From assembly GCF_009428905.1 (NCBI RefSeq), contig NZ_WHYR01000013.1, forward strand, positions 1-64,000: DNA of 64,000 nt, written 5' to 3'. Source of the stretch: Desulfofundulus thermobenzoicus (GTDB lineage Bacteria > Bacillota > Desulfotomaculia > Desulfotomaculales > Desulfovirgulaceae). The notes below the pieces were generated by a model. The model ran no database searches. It was not told where the DNA came from and was given only the letters and a program-made list of their open reading frames with translations. A program made the translations under genes and the position numbers. Below are positions 42,838 through 50,611 of this stretch, in pieces (position 1 is the stretch's first letter; the number at the start of each line of letters is the position of its first letter).

Positions 42838-43433
42838 CAGGGCGGCCACTTCTTCTTCAACTTCCCGCTGGTATGTAATTTTCAGCGGCTGTTGCCCTGG
42901 GTTCCTGGCAGCATTTAGGGCCCCGATTATCAGTTCCTTCATTCCCTGTTTTCTGGTCGCCACCGTAGGTATTACCGGAATACCCAGAATTTCGGACAGC
43001 CTGGCAACATCAATAGATATGTGGCGATTTTGGGCCTCATCCATCATATTCAGGGCAACCACTACATTGGCACCCATCTCCAGTAACTGGACAGTTAAAT
43101 TAAATAAAGATTGCGTTCTATATTCGAGGCATCTACCACGTTAATAATGACATCCGGTTTTTCTTTTAAAATATAATTCCGGGCAATTATTTCATCCTCC
43201 GAAAAAGCACCCATGCTGTATGTGCCCGGCAGGTCTACTACCTGATGTGAAATTCCGTCGTAAATAAGCCGTCCCTCTTTTTTCTCTACCGTTACCCCCG
43301 GCCAGTTACCGACATGCTGACGGGCACCGGTCAGGTTGTTAAAAATACTGGTTTTCCCGGAGTTTGGGTTACCTGCCAGGGCAATGACAATTCCCCCGGG
43401 TTGTAAGTTAGGCGCAACTTCCATGATAAACAA
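42838..43433 (-). pseudogene. feoB: Broken feoB (ferrous iron transporter)
   Basis: The N-terminal G domain is present: G1 [11 protein letters not shown]3 DLPGTYSMG. After NLYL a 5-bp tandem duplication (TTTAA twice, about 43093-43102) shifts the frame; the sequence goes on as MGANVVVALNMMDEAQNRH and the GIPVIPTVATRKQGM helical region in another frame. It stops at about 42838, fused to an HD-GYP fragment, so all membrane helices are missing. Iron uptake by this gene is impossible. Two intact feoA genes lie just upstream. Confidence 0.9.
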
Positions 43434-43439
43434 GCTTCC

Positions 43440-43670
43440 TTAACCGGTGATCTCATCAACAAAAATCCTTTGTACCATGCCCCGGCCTAAAGCCAGGCGT
43501 CCTTCCCCCAGGGCTACAATTACCGGGCCAATGCCGTTGTTTTGAACCATACGGATAACTTTTCCCCGTACAAGACCGAGAGCGGTTAATTTCTCACGCA
43601 AAGCAACCCCTCCTGCAACATCCCGGACCACCCCACTTTCCCCCTGGGCCATAAACCCCAGTGGCTTCAT
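43440..43670 (-). CDS. feoA: FeoA domain protein (second copy)
   Basis: A 76-residue SH3-like FeoA protein (GESGVVRDVAGGVALREKLT, LGLVRGKVIRMVQNN, ALGRGMVQRIFV). FeoA assists FeoB in ferrous iron import. ATG at 43670 is preceded by CCAGGAGGTGATTACGG. It lies 32 bp after the first feoA and 6 bp before the broken feoB, so the operon was feoA-feoA-feoB. Confidence 0.85.
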   Translation of the reverse strand: MKPLGFMAQGESGVVRDVAGGVALREKLTALGLVRGKVIRMVQNNGIGPVIVALGEGRLALGRGMVQRIFVDEITG

Positions 43671-43702
43671 CCGTAATCACCTCCTGGTCTTAAGGATAGA
43701 CT

Positions 43703-43948
43703 TTAAAAGACTTCCACCGCCACACCGTTTGCCTCTTCTTTTCGCAAAGTCAACCGGAAACCTCGAAAAACGATCTCCATTGGATCACCCAGCGGCGCCC
43801 TGCCTTGAACAGTGATCTCCACCCCGGGCACCAGCCCCATAGTCAGAATGCTCCGGCGCAAACTACCTTGAGCATTAATCCGTACGACCCGGCCCCTTGT
43901 TCCCTGGGCCAATTCACCAAGCAATTTAATACTGCTTGATTCATTCAT
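43703..43948 (-). CDS. feoA: FeoA domain protein (first copy)
   Basis: An 81-residue FeoA protein with LGELAQGTRGRVVRINAQG, LTMGLVPGVEITVQGRAPLG and GFRLTLRKEEA. It begins the feo operon, directly behind two Fur-like boxes. ATG at 43948 follows CAGGGGGTGGGGGC. Confidence 0.87.
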   Translation of the reverse strand: MNESSSIKLLGELAQGTRGRVVRINAQGSLRRSILTMGLVPGVEITVQGRAPLGDPMEIVFRGFRLTLRKEEANGVAVEVF

Positions 43949-43975
43949 GAGCCCCCACCCCCTGAAATGTTGTGA

Positions 43976-44023
43976 ATGAGTCTCATTCTCATTAGATTAA
44001 GACAATGAATTTCATTCTCAATG
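43976..44023 (-). promoter_or_regulatory. Two Fur-like operators and promoter of the feo operon
   Basis: Minus strand: TGAGAATGAAATTCA (around 44006-44020) and TGAGAATGAGACTCA (around 43977-43991), both 7-1-7 type palindromes. A TTGAGA...TAATCT promoter with 16-nt spacer runs through the upstream box. Confidence 0.65.
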
Positions 44024-44096
44024 TTAATCATACGATAATTCCTCCCTCCTGTCAACCCCTTTTCAGAGCAGAGCCAATCCTTGCATCTGCAAATCC

Positions 44097-44125
44097 TTGC
44101 CAGCTACCGCCGCCTGGTGTAAACT
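44097..44125 (+). promoter_or_regulatory. Promoter of the second MntA/HepT pair
   Basis: TTGCCA (44097-44102), 17-nt spacer, TAAACT (44120-44125). The surrounding 45 bp repeat the promoter of the HEAT-repeat gene at 26.24 kb. Confidence 0.6.
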
Positions 44126-44169
44126 TGAAGATAGAAACGATACGAAATGTAAAAGGGCAGGTGTCCAGG

Positions 44170-44559
44170 ATGTGCGGGTATAATGAGGCGTCCCAGTATG
44201 AAGAATATCTGGCAGGCCACAAAAGGCGAGCCAGGCTGGAAGAAAAATCCCTGGCCGCCCGTAAAAGAGAGGCCTGGGAAAAAGCTAAGCAGCTGGCAGA
44301 AGAACTGCCGCTTCTTTTCCCGCTACGCCGGATCTATCTGTTCGGTTCCCTGACCGGTGAACACTTTACCACCCTCTCGGATATAGACATTGCCCTGGAA
44401 GGCCTGGAGGAAAAAGATCATTTAAAGGCGTTAACGGCTGCAGAAAATATCGCCCGTCCTTTCCAGGTGGACGTGATCCTGCTGGAAGAAGCCCCGTTAT
44501 CCCTGAAGAAAAAAATATACCACCAGGGTGTGATTATTTATGAGCGAGGAAAAGATTAA
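44170..44559 (+). CDS. mntA: MntA-like nucleotidyltransferase (second pair)
   Basis: A 129-residue minimal nucleotidyltransferase with an N-terminal helix (EEKSLAARKREAWEKAKQLA), the motif GSLTGEHFTTLSDIDIAL and the third acid in QVDVILLEEAP. ATG at 44170 follows AGGGCAGG; earlier starts enter promoter sequence. It overlaps the HEPN gene by 20 bp. Unlike the first pair, here a longer HEPN protein is the partner. Confidence 0.8.
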   Translation: MCGYNEASQYEEYLAGHKRRARLEEKSLAARKREAWEKAKQLAEELPLLFPLRRIYLFGSLTGEHFTTLSDIDIALEGLEEKDHLKALTAAENIARPFQVDVILLEEAPLSLKKKIYHQGVIIYERGKD

Positions 44560-45049
44560 TGCCTACCTGGGTTTAATAGGTGATCTGGAAGATAAAATGC
44601 CCTCCATAGAGAATATCGCAGGCAAAATTCATTCCCTGGGTCAGGAAATAAACCGTATTTCCGGCAAGATTCCCGAAGAAAAGCTAATGGCCCTGGCTGG
44701 CTACCTGCACCACTTTTACACCGGAATAGAAGACATTTTAGCGCGGATAATCAAAACAGTGGACGGGTACATGCCCCGGTCCGGGGACTGGCATTCGGAA
44801 TTGCTCTATATCAGTTCGCGGAAAACACCCGGTGTAAGGCCGGCCATAATCTCGGCTGAAATGCACGAGATTTTGACTGACTACAAGGCGTTCAGACACC
44901 TTTACCGTCACGCCTATGCCAAAGAACTGCGGTGGAAAAAGATGGACCACCTGGCCCTTAATATACAGGATGTTTGGATGGCATTTAAAAAAAGTATCAT
45001 GGCAGTTATTCAATTCTTGCAAAAAATAATTAACGATTTGGAAAAATAA
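44540..45049 (+). CDS. HEPN-domain toxin-like protein (HepT-related)
   Basis: A 169-residue helical protein with the HEPN-like motif FRHLYRHAYAKEL (R-x4-H-x-Y) at about residue 120. The motif is Arg..His..Tyr as in HepT toxins. The start ATG at 44540 lies within the nucleotidyltransferase gene, indicating translational coupling. Probably the RNase toxin partner of that enzyme; a shared role with the pair at 29 kb is possible but sequence similarity is low. Confidence 0.75.
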   Translation: MSEEKINAYLGLIGDLEDKMPSIENIAGKIHSLGQEINRISGKIPEEKLMALAGYLHHFYTGIEDILARIIKTVDGYMPRSGDWHSELLYISSRKTPGVRPAIISAEMHEILTDYKAFRHLYRHAYAKELRWKKMDHLALNIQDVWMAFKKSIMAVIQFLQKIINDLEK

Positions 45050-45066
45050 AACTAAAGAGGACAACC

Positions 45067-45097
45067 AAAAACCCCCGCCAGGATATAAAAGCGGGGG
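45067..45097 (-). terminator. Minus-strand terminator
   Basis: CCCCCGC (45072-45078) pairs with GCGGGGG (45091-45097); AAAAA on the + side gives a U run for minus-strand transcripts. It would terminate the remnant CGGC transcript. Confidence 0.75.
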
Positions 45098-45109
45098 CAT
45101 GGAAAAACA

Positions 45110-45261
45110 GGAACGTCAGCTATGCGTAATCATGAGTTCCCTTGACTACCTTTACCCCAAACTTTTCCGTAATCTTTTTAGCAAGCTCGTCCACATCCCT
45201 GTAGGGGCAGGCCGGCCAGGCGTTAACCATACAGGTGGAAAGGTGGATAACATCAAAATCT
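45110..45261 (-). pseudogene. 3' remnant of a CGGC-domain gene (duplicate)
   Basis: 152 bp essentially identical to 48627-48778, the 3' half of the CGGC gene at 48.6 kb. At 45261/45262 it is joined to sequence equal to 49836 onward, upstream of the Uma2 gene. The 5' part of the CGGC gene and the DUF4198 gene found between these points in the other copy are missing. Confidence 0.9.
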
Positions 45262-45357
45262 ACAACTCTTCCCCTGGTTTAAGTGGTATACTTTTTGAGA
45301 GGACCAATTCGCTAACATTCCTTAATTTTAAAAACACTTCGCCCTGGAGGTGATTTA

Positions 45358-45909
45358 ATGTCTTCCATCCCTGAGCACCTCAAGTTTACCTACGAAGATT
45401 ACCTGCTTTTGCCTGAAGACAGGCGGTATGAAATTATCGGAGGCGATCTTTTCATGACTCCTTCCCCCAAGCGGGCGCATCAGAAGATAAGTTTAAACCT
45501 GGCTACCATTTTATGGTTATTCGCCAAAGCCCACGGCCTGGGAGAAGTTTACGAGGCGCCATTTGATGTGCTTTTCAGCCGCCACGATGTAGTGCAGCCG
45601 GATGTGCTCTTCGTGAGCCGCGAGAACCTTTCGATTGTGGGGGAATACAACATTCAAGGGGCACCCGACCTGATCATCGAGATTTTATCGCCTTCTACTG
45701 CCGAAAGAGACCTTGACCTGAAGAAAAAGCTGTACGCCCGCCATGCCGTCAAAGAATACTGGATTGTGGACCCCGACGCCCGGAAAGTGACGGTATACCT
45801 GTGGAAGGACAATGATTACATAAAAACCGGAGTTTACGGCGAAGAGGATAGCTGGCAACCTCATCTTTTGCCCGGTCTCACCATCAAGGGCAAGGAGGTA
45901 TTTGCGTGA
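45358..45909 (+). CDS. Uma2-family (PD-(D/E)xK) endonuclease, copy 1
   Basis: A 183-residue DUF820/Uma2 protein. The nuclease core is QPDVLFVS, APDLIIEILSPS and DLKKKLYARHAVKEYWIVDP. It differs from copy 2 (49924-50475) at only a few residues (Leu/Ser, Tyr/Asn, Val/Ile). ATG at 45358 follows CTGGAGGTGA. The TGA stop lies in the right-end remnant of an IS200/IS605 element, which has replaced the original 3' flank. Function in vivo is unknown; Uma2 genes are abundant in cyanobacteria and some Firmicutes. Confidence 0.85.
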   Translation: MSSIPEHLKFTYEDYLLLPEDRRYEIIGGDLFMTPSPKRAHQKISLNLATILWLFAKAHGLGEVYEAPFDVLFSRHDVVQPDVLFVSRENLSIVGEYNIQGAPDLIIEILSPSTAERDLDLKKKLYARHAVKEYWIVDPDARKVTVYLWKDNDYIKTGVYGEEDSWQPHLLPGLTIKGKEVFA

Positions 45910-45942
45910 ACCTCCCCCGGGACAAGCCCGGGGGCTTCGTCC
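45906..45942 (-). mobile_element. Right-end remnant of an IS200/IS605 element
   Basis: GTGAACCTCCCC.GGGACAAGC and GGGGGCTTCGTCCC repeat 40607-40640 with one mismatch. No transposase gene is attached. It supplies the stop codon of the Uma2 gene. Confidence 0.75.
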
Positions 45943-45943
45943 C

Positions 45944-46012
45944 CCCAGCACTCAACACCCAAATTAAGTTCTCACTTAGAAGTCAAGTGTTGCGATGGGT
46001 GTTGAGTGCGGG
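45944..46012. repeat. Palindrome-bounded element E2 (69 bp)
   Basis: CCCAGCACTCAACACCCA (45944-45961) and TGGGTGTTGAGTGCGGG (45996-46012), a nearly perfect 17-bp inverted repeat. Shorter interior than the other three elements. It abuts the IS remnant. Confidence 0.6.
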
Positions 46013-46019
46013 AGTGAAG

Positions 46020-46360
46020 GCACACCGGCACAGTAATCAGATCGCCGCCAAACTCCGGCAGGACCACGCTCATAACCACGTCCAGCGGGCCGAGACCCTG
46101 CTGGCTGTTTTCCCATTCGCTACGGAAAGGATGGCTTTGATTAATGGCACGCCCAGGCGCAGGTAGAGATCCTTTTCTTCAACCCGGCTGAAGGTTGGCG
46201 TGGCCATGGTTTGGGCAAACATGAGAGTGTTTACCACCACATCCACCAGCGGCTGGCCCTGGCGACTGAAGTAATTTTCCACCACCCAGGCTATCCCCCG
46301 GCTACCCAGCTCATCGTTTCCGGTCGCATACAGGAATACCGGCAGGGCTACACCACCCTG
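46020..46360 (-). pseudogene. cobN-like (cobaltochelatase large subunit) remnant
   Basis: Minus strand: ENQGGVALPVFLYATGNDEL, VDVVVNTLMFAQTMATP and LYLRLGVPLIKAI, then in another frame GLGPLDVVMSVVLPEFGGDL. This order (variable region, D-V-V-N, L-x-V-P-x-IKA, SVxLPExxG) fits the CobN/BchH chelatase family. The frame breaks and both ends are missing. It directly follows the nitrilase gene under the B12 riboswitch. Confidence 0.65.
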
Positions 46361-46373
46361 GTTTTCTATTTGT

Positions 46374-48050
46374 CTAAAAAAGTTTGTAATGTGTCAGGAG
46401 GAGGTCATAATCCACTTCTTCCAGGAACTTCTTCTGCCTGGTTTCCTGCGGGTTTAAAAGCATAATGTTGATCCTGTCCTCATTAACAGGAGACACCAGC
46501 CGCACGCGCCTTTCAGAGTACCGGGAATAACTGTAAATTAAGCTGCCGCCCAGGGCACAAAAAGAACCGTTGGACCCCCACTGGTTGGCCACCACCAGGT
46601 GCATTTGTTCGGCTATCCTGGCTTCCCAGATAAACTGGCTTTTTTCATCATTCCAGAGGGCGGGAACACAGAGCACATCCACCCCCTGTTTGGCCAGACT
46701 CTCCAGGCTTTCCGGAAAAAACAGGTCATGCCCCAGTAAAAGGCCCACCCTGCCAAAGGGGAGGTCAAAAAAGCAAAAATCTTCCTGCCCGGGGCGAGCC
46801 CATTCCCTATCGGACGGACTCAGGTGTATCTTTCTGTATTTTCCCAGCAATCCCGCCGGACCGATCAACACGGCAGTGTTAAACAGTTGACCGTCTTCCC
46901 TTTCCAACACCCCCATCACCACATACAGGTCCAGCTTTTCTGCCCTGCGGATAACGGCCCCGGTAACAGGGCCGGGAACCGGTTCGGCCAGTTCTTCTGC
47001 CTGTGATGGTTGAGATATGGCCCCTGTTACAGCAAGTTCCGGAAAAACAACCAGGTCGAGCTTCATCCCCCTGCGGGCAGCCAGGTCTGCAGCCTGGTCC
47101 AGGAATGATAAAATGCGCCTGCTATTCCTCACCGGTTCTCCAGCCCATGGAGCAAACTGAACTGTGGCTACGGCAAACTCCTTACCTGCGGACAACCCCA
47201 GCAGCACCTCCGGTTCAAACTGGGAAAAGGTATCCAGCGTTATACCGGCATAGAATTCCGGCCGCCTGTCACCCAGCAGGATATCGGCCCCGGGGGTAAA
47301 AAATCTTCCGTTTTTTAAAGGCAACGTGCCATAAAGGATGGTGTCATGCGCAGACTGTACCTCCTTTAAAACGCTACCGTCGGGGCCAATGATAAACGAT
47401 TGTGAGGCATTACAGTTCATCGTCTTATCCTGACCCGTACGGTTACAGGCCAGTACATAAACCCCGTTTTCCAGAGCACGGGCACGCCAGAAAACTTCCG
47501 GCGGGTAGTGATGGGGCGGCCAGTTGGCCGGGATCAGCAGCACCCGGGCGCCTTTCAATGCAGCAATGCGGGCCGCCTTGTACCAGTAAGTGTCAGCACA
47601 GATGAGCACACCAACTCTTCCAAAGCAGGTTTCTGCCACCAGCACCGGCAGGTTACCCCGGGCCGCCCAGAGATTTTCCTTGAAGGCTGGGGCCAGCTTG
47701 CGATGCTCACCCATTACCCGGCCGTCGGGACCTATGAGCACAGCAGTGTTATAATAAATACCCGATTTTAAATCCACTTCCGGCAGCCCCAGGCAGATAT
47801 AGACCCCATACCGACGGGCCAGGGCACCGAACAATTCCGTGGTCGGGCCGGGAACGGTCTCCACAAAGGGGGAAATGTCCCTTCTGCTTTCAAAGGCATA
47901 ACCCGTGGTGGCCAGCTCGGGATTTACAATGATCCGGGCACCACCGGCAGCAGCCTCTTCATTTAAGGCCAGCAACCGCCGCAGGTTATGTTCCTTATCT
48001 TTCCACTTGATGGCCGCATGAATTAAAGCCACCCTGACTTCTTCCGGCAT
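46374..48050 (-). CDS. Tandem carbon-nitrogen hydrolase (nitrilase family), B12-riboswitch controlled
   Basis: A 558-residue protein made of two CN-hydrolase domains. The first has the full Glu-45/Lys-118/Cys-151 triad (NPELATTGYAF, EHRKLAP, LICADTYWY). The second keeps Glu (VFPELAVTG) and Lys (KYRKIHLSP) but has Gly-His in place of Cys (LLLGHDLFF), so it is probably non-catalytic. ATG at 48050 follows GATGAGGTG; the longer frame to 48293 runs into the riboswitch and is not coding. An amidase, nitrilase or amidotransferase-like role in corrinoid or cobalt metabolism is suggested by the riboswitch and the cobN remnant downstream. Confidence 0.82.
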   Translation of the reverse strand: MPEEVRVALIHAAIKWKDKEHNLRRLLALNEEAAAGGARIIVNPELATTGYAFESRRDISPFVETVPGPTTELFGALARRYGVYICLGLPEVDLKSGIYYNTAVLIGPDGRVMGEHRKLAPAFKENLWAARGNLPVLVAETCFGRVGVLICADTYWYKAARIAALKGARVLLIPANWPPHHYPPEVFWRARALENGVYVLACNRTGQDKTMNCNASQSFIIGPDGSVLKEVQSAHDTILYGTLPLKNGRFFTPGADILLGDRRPEFYAGITLDTFSQFEPEVLLGLSAGKEFAVATVQFAPWAGEPVRNSRRILSFLDQAADLAARRGMKLDLVVFPELAVTGAISQPSQAEELAEPVPGPVTGAVIRRAEKLDLYVVMGVLEREDGQLFNTAVLIGPAGLLGKYRKIHLSPSDREWARPGQEDFCFFDLPFGRVGLLLGHDLFFPESLESLAKQGVDVLCVPALWNDEKSQFIWEARIAEQMHLVVANQWGSNGSFCALGGSLIYSYSRYSERRVRLVSPVNEDRINIMLLNPQETRQKKFLEEVDYDLLLTHYKLF

Positions 48051-48153
48051 ATTTAACACCTCATCAAGAAACTTTTTTCCCACCCGGAAATTTCCGCCCG
48101 TCCGGCCAGATATAATGCCTGGGTTCCTTCTGGCAATTAAAAACGGGCAATCA

Positions 48154-48185
48154 AAAACCCCCGCTACGCATAAAGCGGGGGCATG
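48154..48185 (-). terminator. Terminator in the riboswitch expression platform
   Basis: CCCCCGCT (48158-48165) and AGCGGGGG (48174-48181) with AAAAA on the + side form a minus-strand intrinsic terminator between the aptamer and the nitrilase start. Confidence 0.8.
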
Positions 48186-48235
48186 GAAAACCAGACCTAC
48201 CACCTCCCTATCCGCGTAGGCAGCATGGCTTAATG

Positions 48236-48491
48236 AACGGGGCAGGTCTCCTGGCTCGGGTTCATCGGAACTCCACGTCTTCCCATCCAGCACTCAGCCA
48301 TGTTATGGATCCCTTCGCCGTAACCTTATCGTAGCAGTAACCAATTTCTCTCAAAGCAGAAAACAATCTTACTGAGTGCTGGACAGTGACATTATGTGGG
48401 TCCCTTCCCCCTCACAGTGGCGGGACCGCGCCGGATTTGCACCGGCTTCCCTTTTCAGCCTGCCCCCATCAGGGAAGCAGGACACCCCGTT
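48236..48491 (-). promoter_or_regulatory. Cobalamin riboswitch with an element inserted
   Basis: Minus strand: P1 AACGGGG/CCCCGTT closes the domain (48485-48491 with 48236-48242). Core motifs are AAAAGGGAAGCCGGTGCAAA, TCCGGCGCGGTCCCGCCACT and GAGCCAGGAGACCTGCC, the B12-box end. The length of 256 nt is longer than usual because element E3 (96 bp) lies between the J6 core and the 3' box. It controls the tandem nitrilase gene. Confidence 0.92.
48287..48382. repeat. Palindrome-bounded element E3 (96 bp) inside the riboswitch
   Basis: CCAGCACTCAG (48287-48297) and CTGAGTGCTGG (48372-48382), an 11-bp perfect inverted repeat with 74 bp between, located in the variable part of the B12 aptamer. Confidence 0.65.
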
Positions 48492-48635
48492 ACGCATTAT
48501 TTCAGTTCTAAAAAGGATATAAAGACCCGGAAACCCAGCCCGGTGCATTAACAACGGGTCCACCGAAATCAAGTTTCTACGATGAAAATCCATTTCTTTG
48601 AGCTGTTACCTTTTTCCAGGAACCGCTATCGTCAG

Positions 48636-48977
48636 CTATGCGTAATCATGAGTTCCCTTGACTACCTTTACCCCAAACTTTTCCGTAATCTTTTTAGCAA
48701 GCTCGTCCACATCCCTGTAGGGGCAGGCCGGCCAGGCGTTAACCATACAGGTGGAAAGGTGGATAACATCAAAATCTACATTCTTCTTAACACAACCGAT
48801 GTTTGGAATCAAAGATCTCCCTGGACATTCACAAGTCAGGAAACCTACCACATTCACAGAATCATAATCCTTAAAGTTTCCTTCCCGGTCCCGGGCGGCT
48901 TTAAAACATTTCCACTCGCCGGGACAGCCATAACCCTGGGATACGTAGGAACCACAACTTACAATAAGTACATTCAC
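48636..48977 (-). CDS. CGGC-domain protein
   Basis: A 113-residue protein with about nine cysteines (VSCGSY, YGCPGEWKCFKAA, VVGFLTCECPGR, NIGCVKK, LSTCMVNAWPACPY), matching the CGGC family, thought to bind metal or an Fe-S cluster. GTG at 48977 lies 11 nt after GGAG. It has a strong promoter (49007-49035). A 3' remnant of a duplicate is at 45110-45261. Lies between the riboswitch and the DUF4198 gene. Confidence 0.75.
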   Translation of the reverse strand: MNVLIVSCGSYVSQGYGCPGEWKCFKAARDREGNFKDYDSVNVVGFLTCECPGRSLIPNIGCVKKNVDFDVIHLSTCMVNAWPACPYRDVDELAKKITEKFGVKVVKGTHDYA

Positions 48978-49006
48978 CTTCCAAATCACTCCTTTTTTTT
49001 GGTTTT

Positions 49007-49035
49007 GTTATAACATACCACTTATCATATGTCAA
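49007..49035 (-). promoter_or_regulatory. Promoter of the CGGC gene
   Basis: TTGACA (49030-49035), 17-nt spacer, TATAAC (49007-49012) on the minus strand. TTGACAAGTGATGA and TTGACATATGATAAG repeat half-sites lie in and upstream of it. Confidence 0.7.
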
Positions 49036-49077
49036 TTAATTGCTTCATCACTTGTCAATAAATCCTTCCAAACGGGT

Positions 49078-49824
49078 TCACCGTACACCAAAAAGGCTCA
49101 GCGTGGCGCTGTACACCTTTTTGTCGTACTCGTCTTCCCGGCCCAGGGTTTCGTCGGCAACCCGGGTGTAAAAAAGCCAGTGCCCGGGATTGCTCAAGAT
49201 AAACTTCACCCGTCCTGCATCATCAGTTTTTGCGCTTAGCCCCCAGTCATCTTCTTCCCGCAGGCTCCAGGTCGCCTTCACTTCTGTCCCCGGTAAAGGC
49301 CGGCCGCGGTAAAGAACTTCCAGAATTACTTCGTCCCCCACCCGGTAAGCACCGGGGGTAAGAATCAGTTCGAGGTCGTGGGCCAGGTTGATGATTTCCG
49401 GTGGCTGCACCACCGGGCCGCAGGTGGCACAGAAATGCCCCACCTGCACGTATGTCTTGGCATACTGGTAGTAGTAGCCCACTTCCCGGGCATCCGGGTA
49501 GTCTTTACGCGTCCCCCGGCGGTAAAAACCGTCCGCGGTAACCGCCACCGGCCCGACGTCGTTCTCCACCGTCACGGGCCAGAACCCATCCCGGTCGGGC
49601 GTAAACGCCACCAGGTGAAACCGGTCATCTCCCGCTTCTACCTTTAAGGAAAGCTTTGCTTCACCGGGGATTAGCACCCAGGCCGCCAGCCGCGCCGGGT
49701 CCGCCAAGCCATCGGGACGCATGGCGTGCCCGTAAAAAATCCGGCACCGGGTTTCATGTCCTTCGTGACCATGACTTCCCTCGGGCAGAACCCAAATTTC
49801 GTGACCCTGCACTACCTTCAACAT
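49078..49824 (-). CDS. DUF4198 protein (nickel/cobalt-associated)
   Basis: A 248-residue protein of the DUF4198 type (HEIWVLPEGSHGHEGH at the N-terminus is a His-rich metal-binding segment; VGDEVILEVLYRGRPLPGTE is the beta-sandwich core). NikK/CbiK-like DUF4198 proteins are tied to Ni/Co uptake. HFCATCGPV near residue 130 adds a CxxC. No signal peptide is evident, so a cytoplasmic role or a wrong start cannot be excluded. ATG at 49824 follows GGGGAGGAG. Confidence 0.72.
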   Translation of the reverse strand: MLKVVQGHEIWVLPEGSHGHEGHETRCRIFYGHAMRPDGLADPARLAAWVLIPGEAKLSLKVEAGDDRFHLVAFTPDRDGFWPVTVENDVGPVAVTADGFYRRGTRKDYPDAREVGYYYQYAKTYVQVGHFCATCGPVVQPPEIINLAHDLELILTPGAYRVGDEVILEVLYRGRPLPGTEVKATWSLREEDDWGLSAKTDDAGRVKFILSNPGHWLFYTRVADETLGREDEYDKKVYSATLSLFGVR

Positions 49825-49923
49825 GAAGAACTCCTCCCCTGGTTTAAGTGGTATACTTTTAATGAGAGGACCAATTCGCTAACATTCCTTAATTTTAAAA
49901 ACGCTCGCCCTGGAGGTGATTTA

Positions 49924-50475
49924 ATGTCTTCCATTCCTGAGCACCTCAAGTTCACCTACGAAGATTACCTGCTTTTGCCTGAAGACAGGCGGTATGAAAT
50001 TATCGGAGGCGATCTTTTCATGACTCCTTCCCCCAAGCGGGCGCATCAGAAGATAAGTTTAAACCTGGCTACCATTTTATGGTCATTTGCCAAAGCCCAC
50101 GGCCTGGGAGAAGTTTACGAGGCGCCATTTGATGTGCTTTTCAGCCGCCACGATGTGGTGCAGCCGGATGTGCTCTTCGTGAGCCGCGAGAACCTTTCGA
50201 TTGTGGGGGAAAACAACATTCAAGGGGCACCCGACCTGATCATCGAGATTTTATCGCCTTCTACTGCCGAAAGAGACCTTGACCTGAAGAAAAAGCTGTA
50301 CGCCCGCCATGCCGTCAAAGAATACTGGATTGTGGACCCCGACGCCCGGAAAGTGACGGTATACCTGTGGAAGGACAATGATTACATAAAAACCGGAGTT
50401 TACGGCGAAGAGGATAGCTGGCAACCTCATCTTTTGCCCGGTCTCACCATCAAGGGGAAGGAAATATTTGCATAA
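49924..50475 (+). CDS. Uma2-family endonuclease, copy 2
   Basis: A 183-residue near-twin of copy 1 with the same nuclease core (QPDVLFVS, PDLIIEILSPS, DLKKKLY). ATG at 49924 follows CTGGAGGTGA. The 90-bp upstream region (TTTAAGTGGTATACTT) is also shared with copy 1. Unlike copy 1 it ends with its own stop TAA and not in an IS remnant, so it is probably the parent. Confidence 0.85.
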   Translation: MSSIPEHLKFTYEDYLLLPEDRRYEIIGGDLFMTPSPKRAHQKISLNLATILWSFAKAHGLGEVYEAPFDVLFSRHDVVQPDVLFVSRENLSIVGENNIQGAPDLIIEILSPSTAERDLDLKKKLYARHAVKEYWIVDPDARKVTVYLWKDNDYIKTGVYGEEDSWQPHLLPGLTIKGKEIFA

Positions 50476-50611
50476 GGACAACCATCAAGGAATATTTTTG
50501 GCGTGAGCAACCTCACCGATAGCCGGACAGTCCACTCAGTAAAAATTTCCGGCAATGGATATGCTGGCAGAAAGGTTCTTGCTGCATTTCTGTAAAGAAA
50601 CTGTTTTTACT

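Noticed and set aside
48051-48293. N-terminal extension of the nitrilase into the riboswitch
   Set aside because: The added residues are encoded by aptamer and terminator sequence; a good ribosome site precedes ATG 48050.
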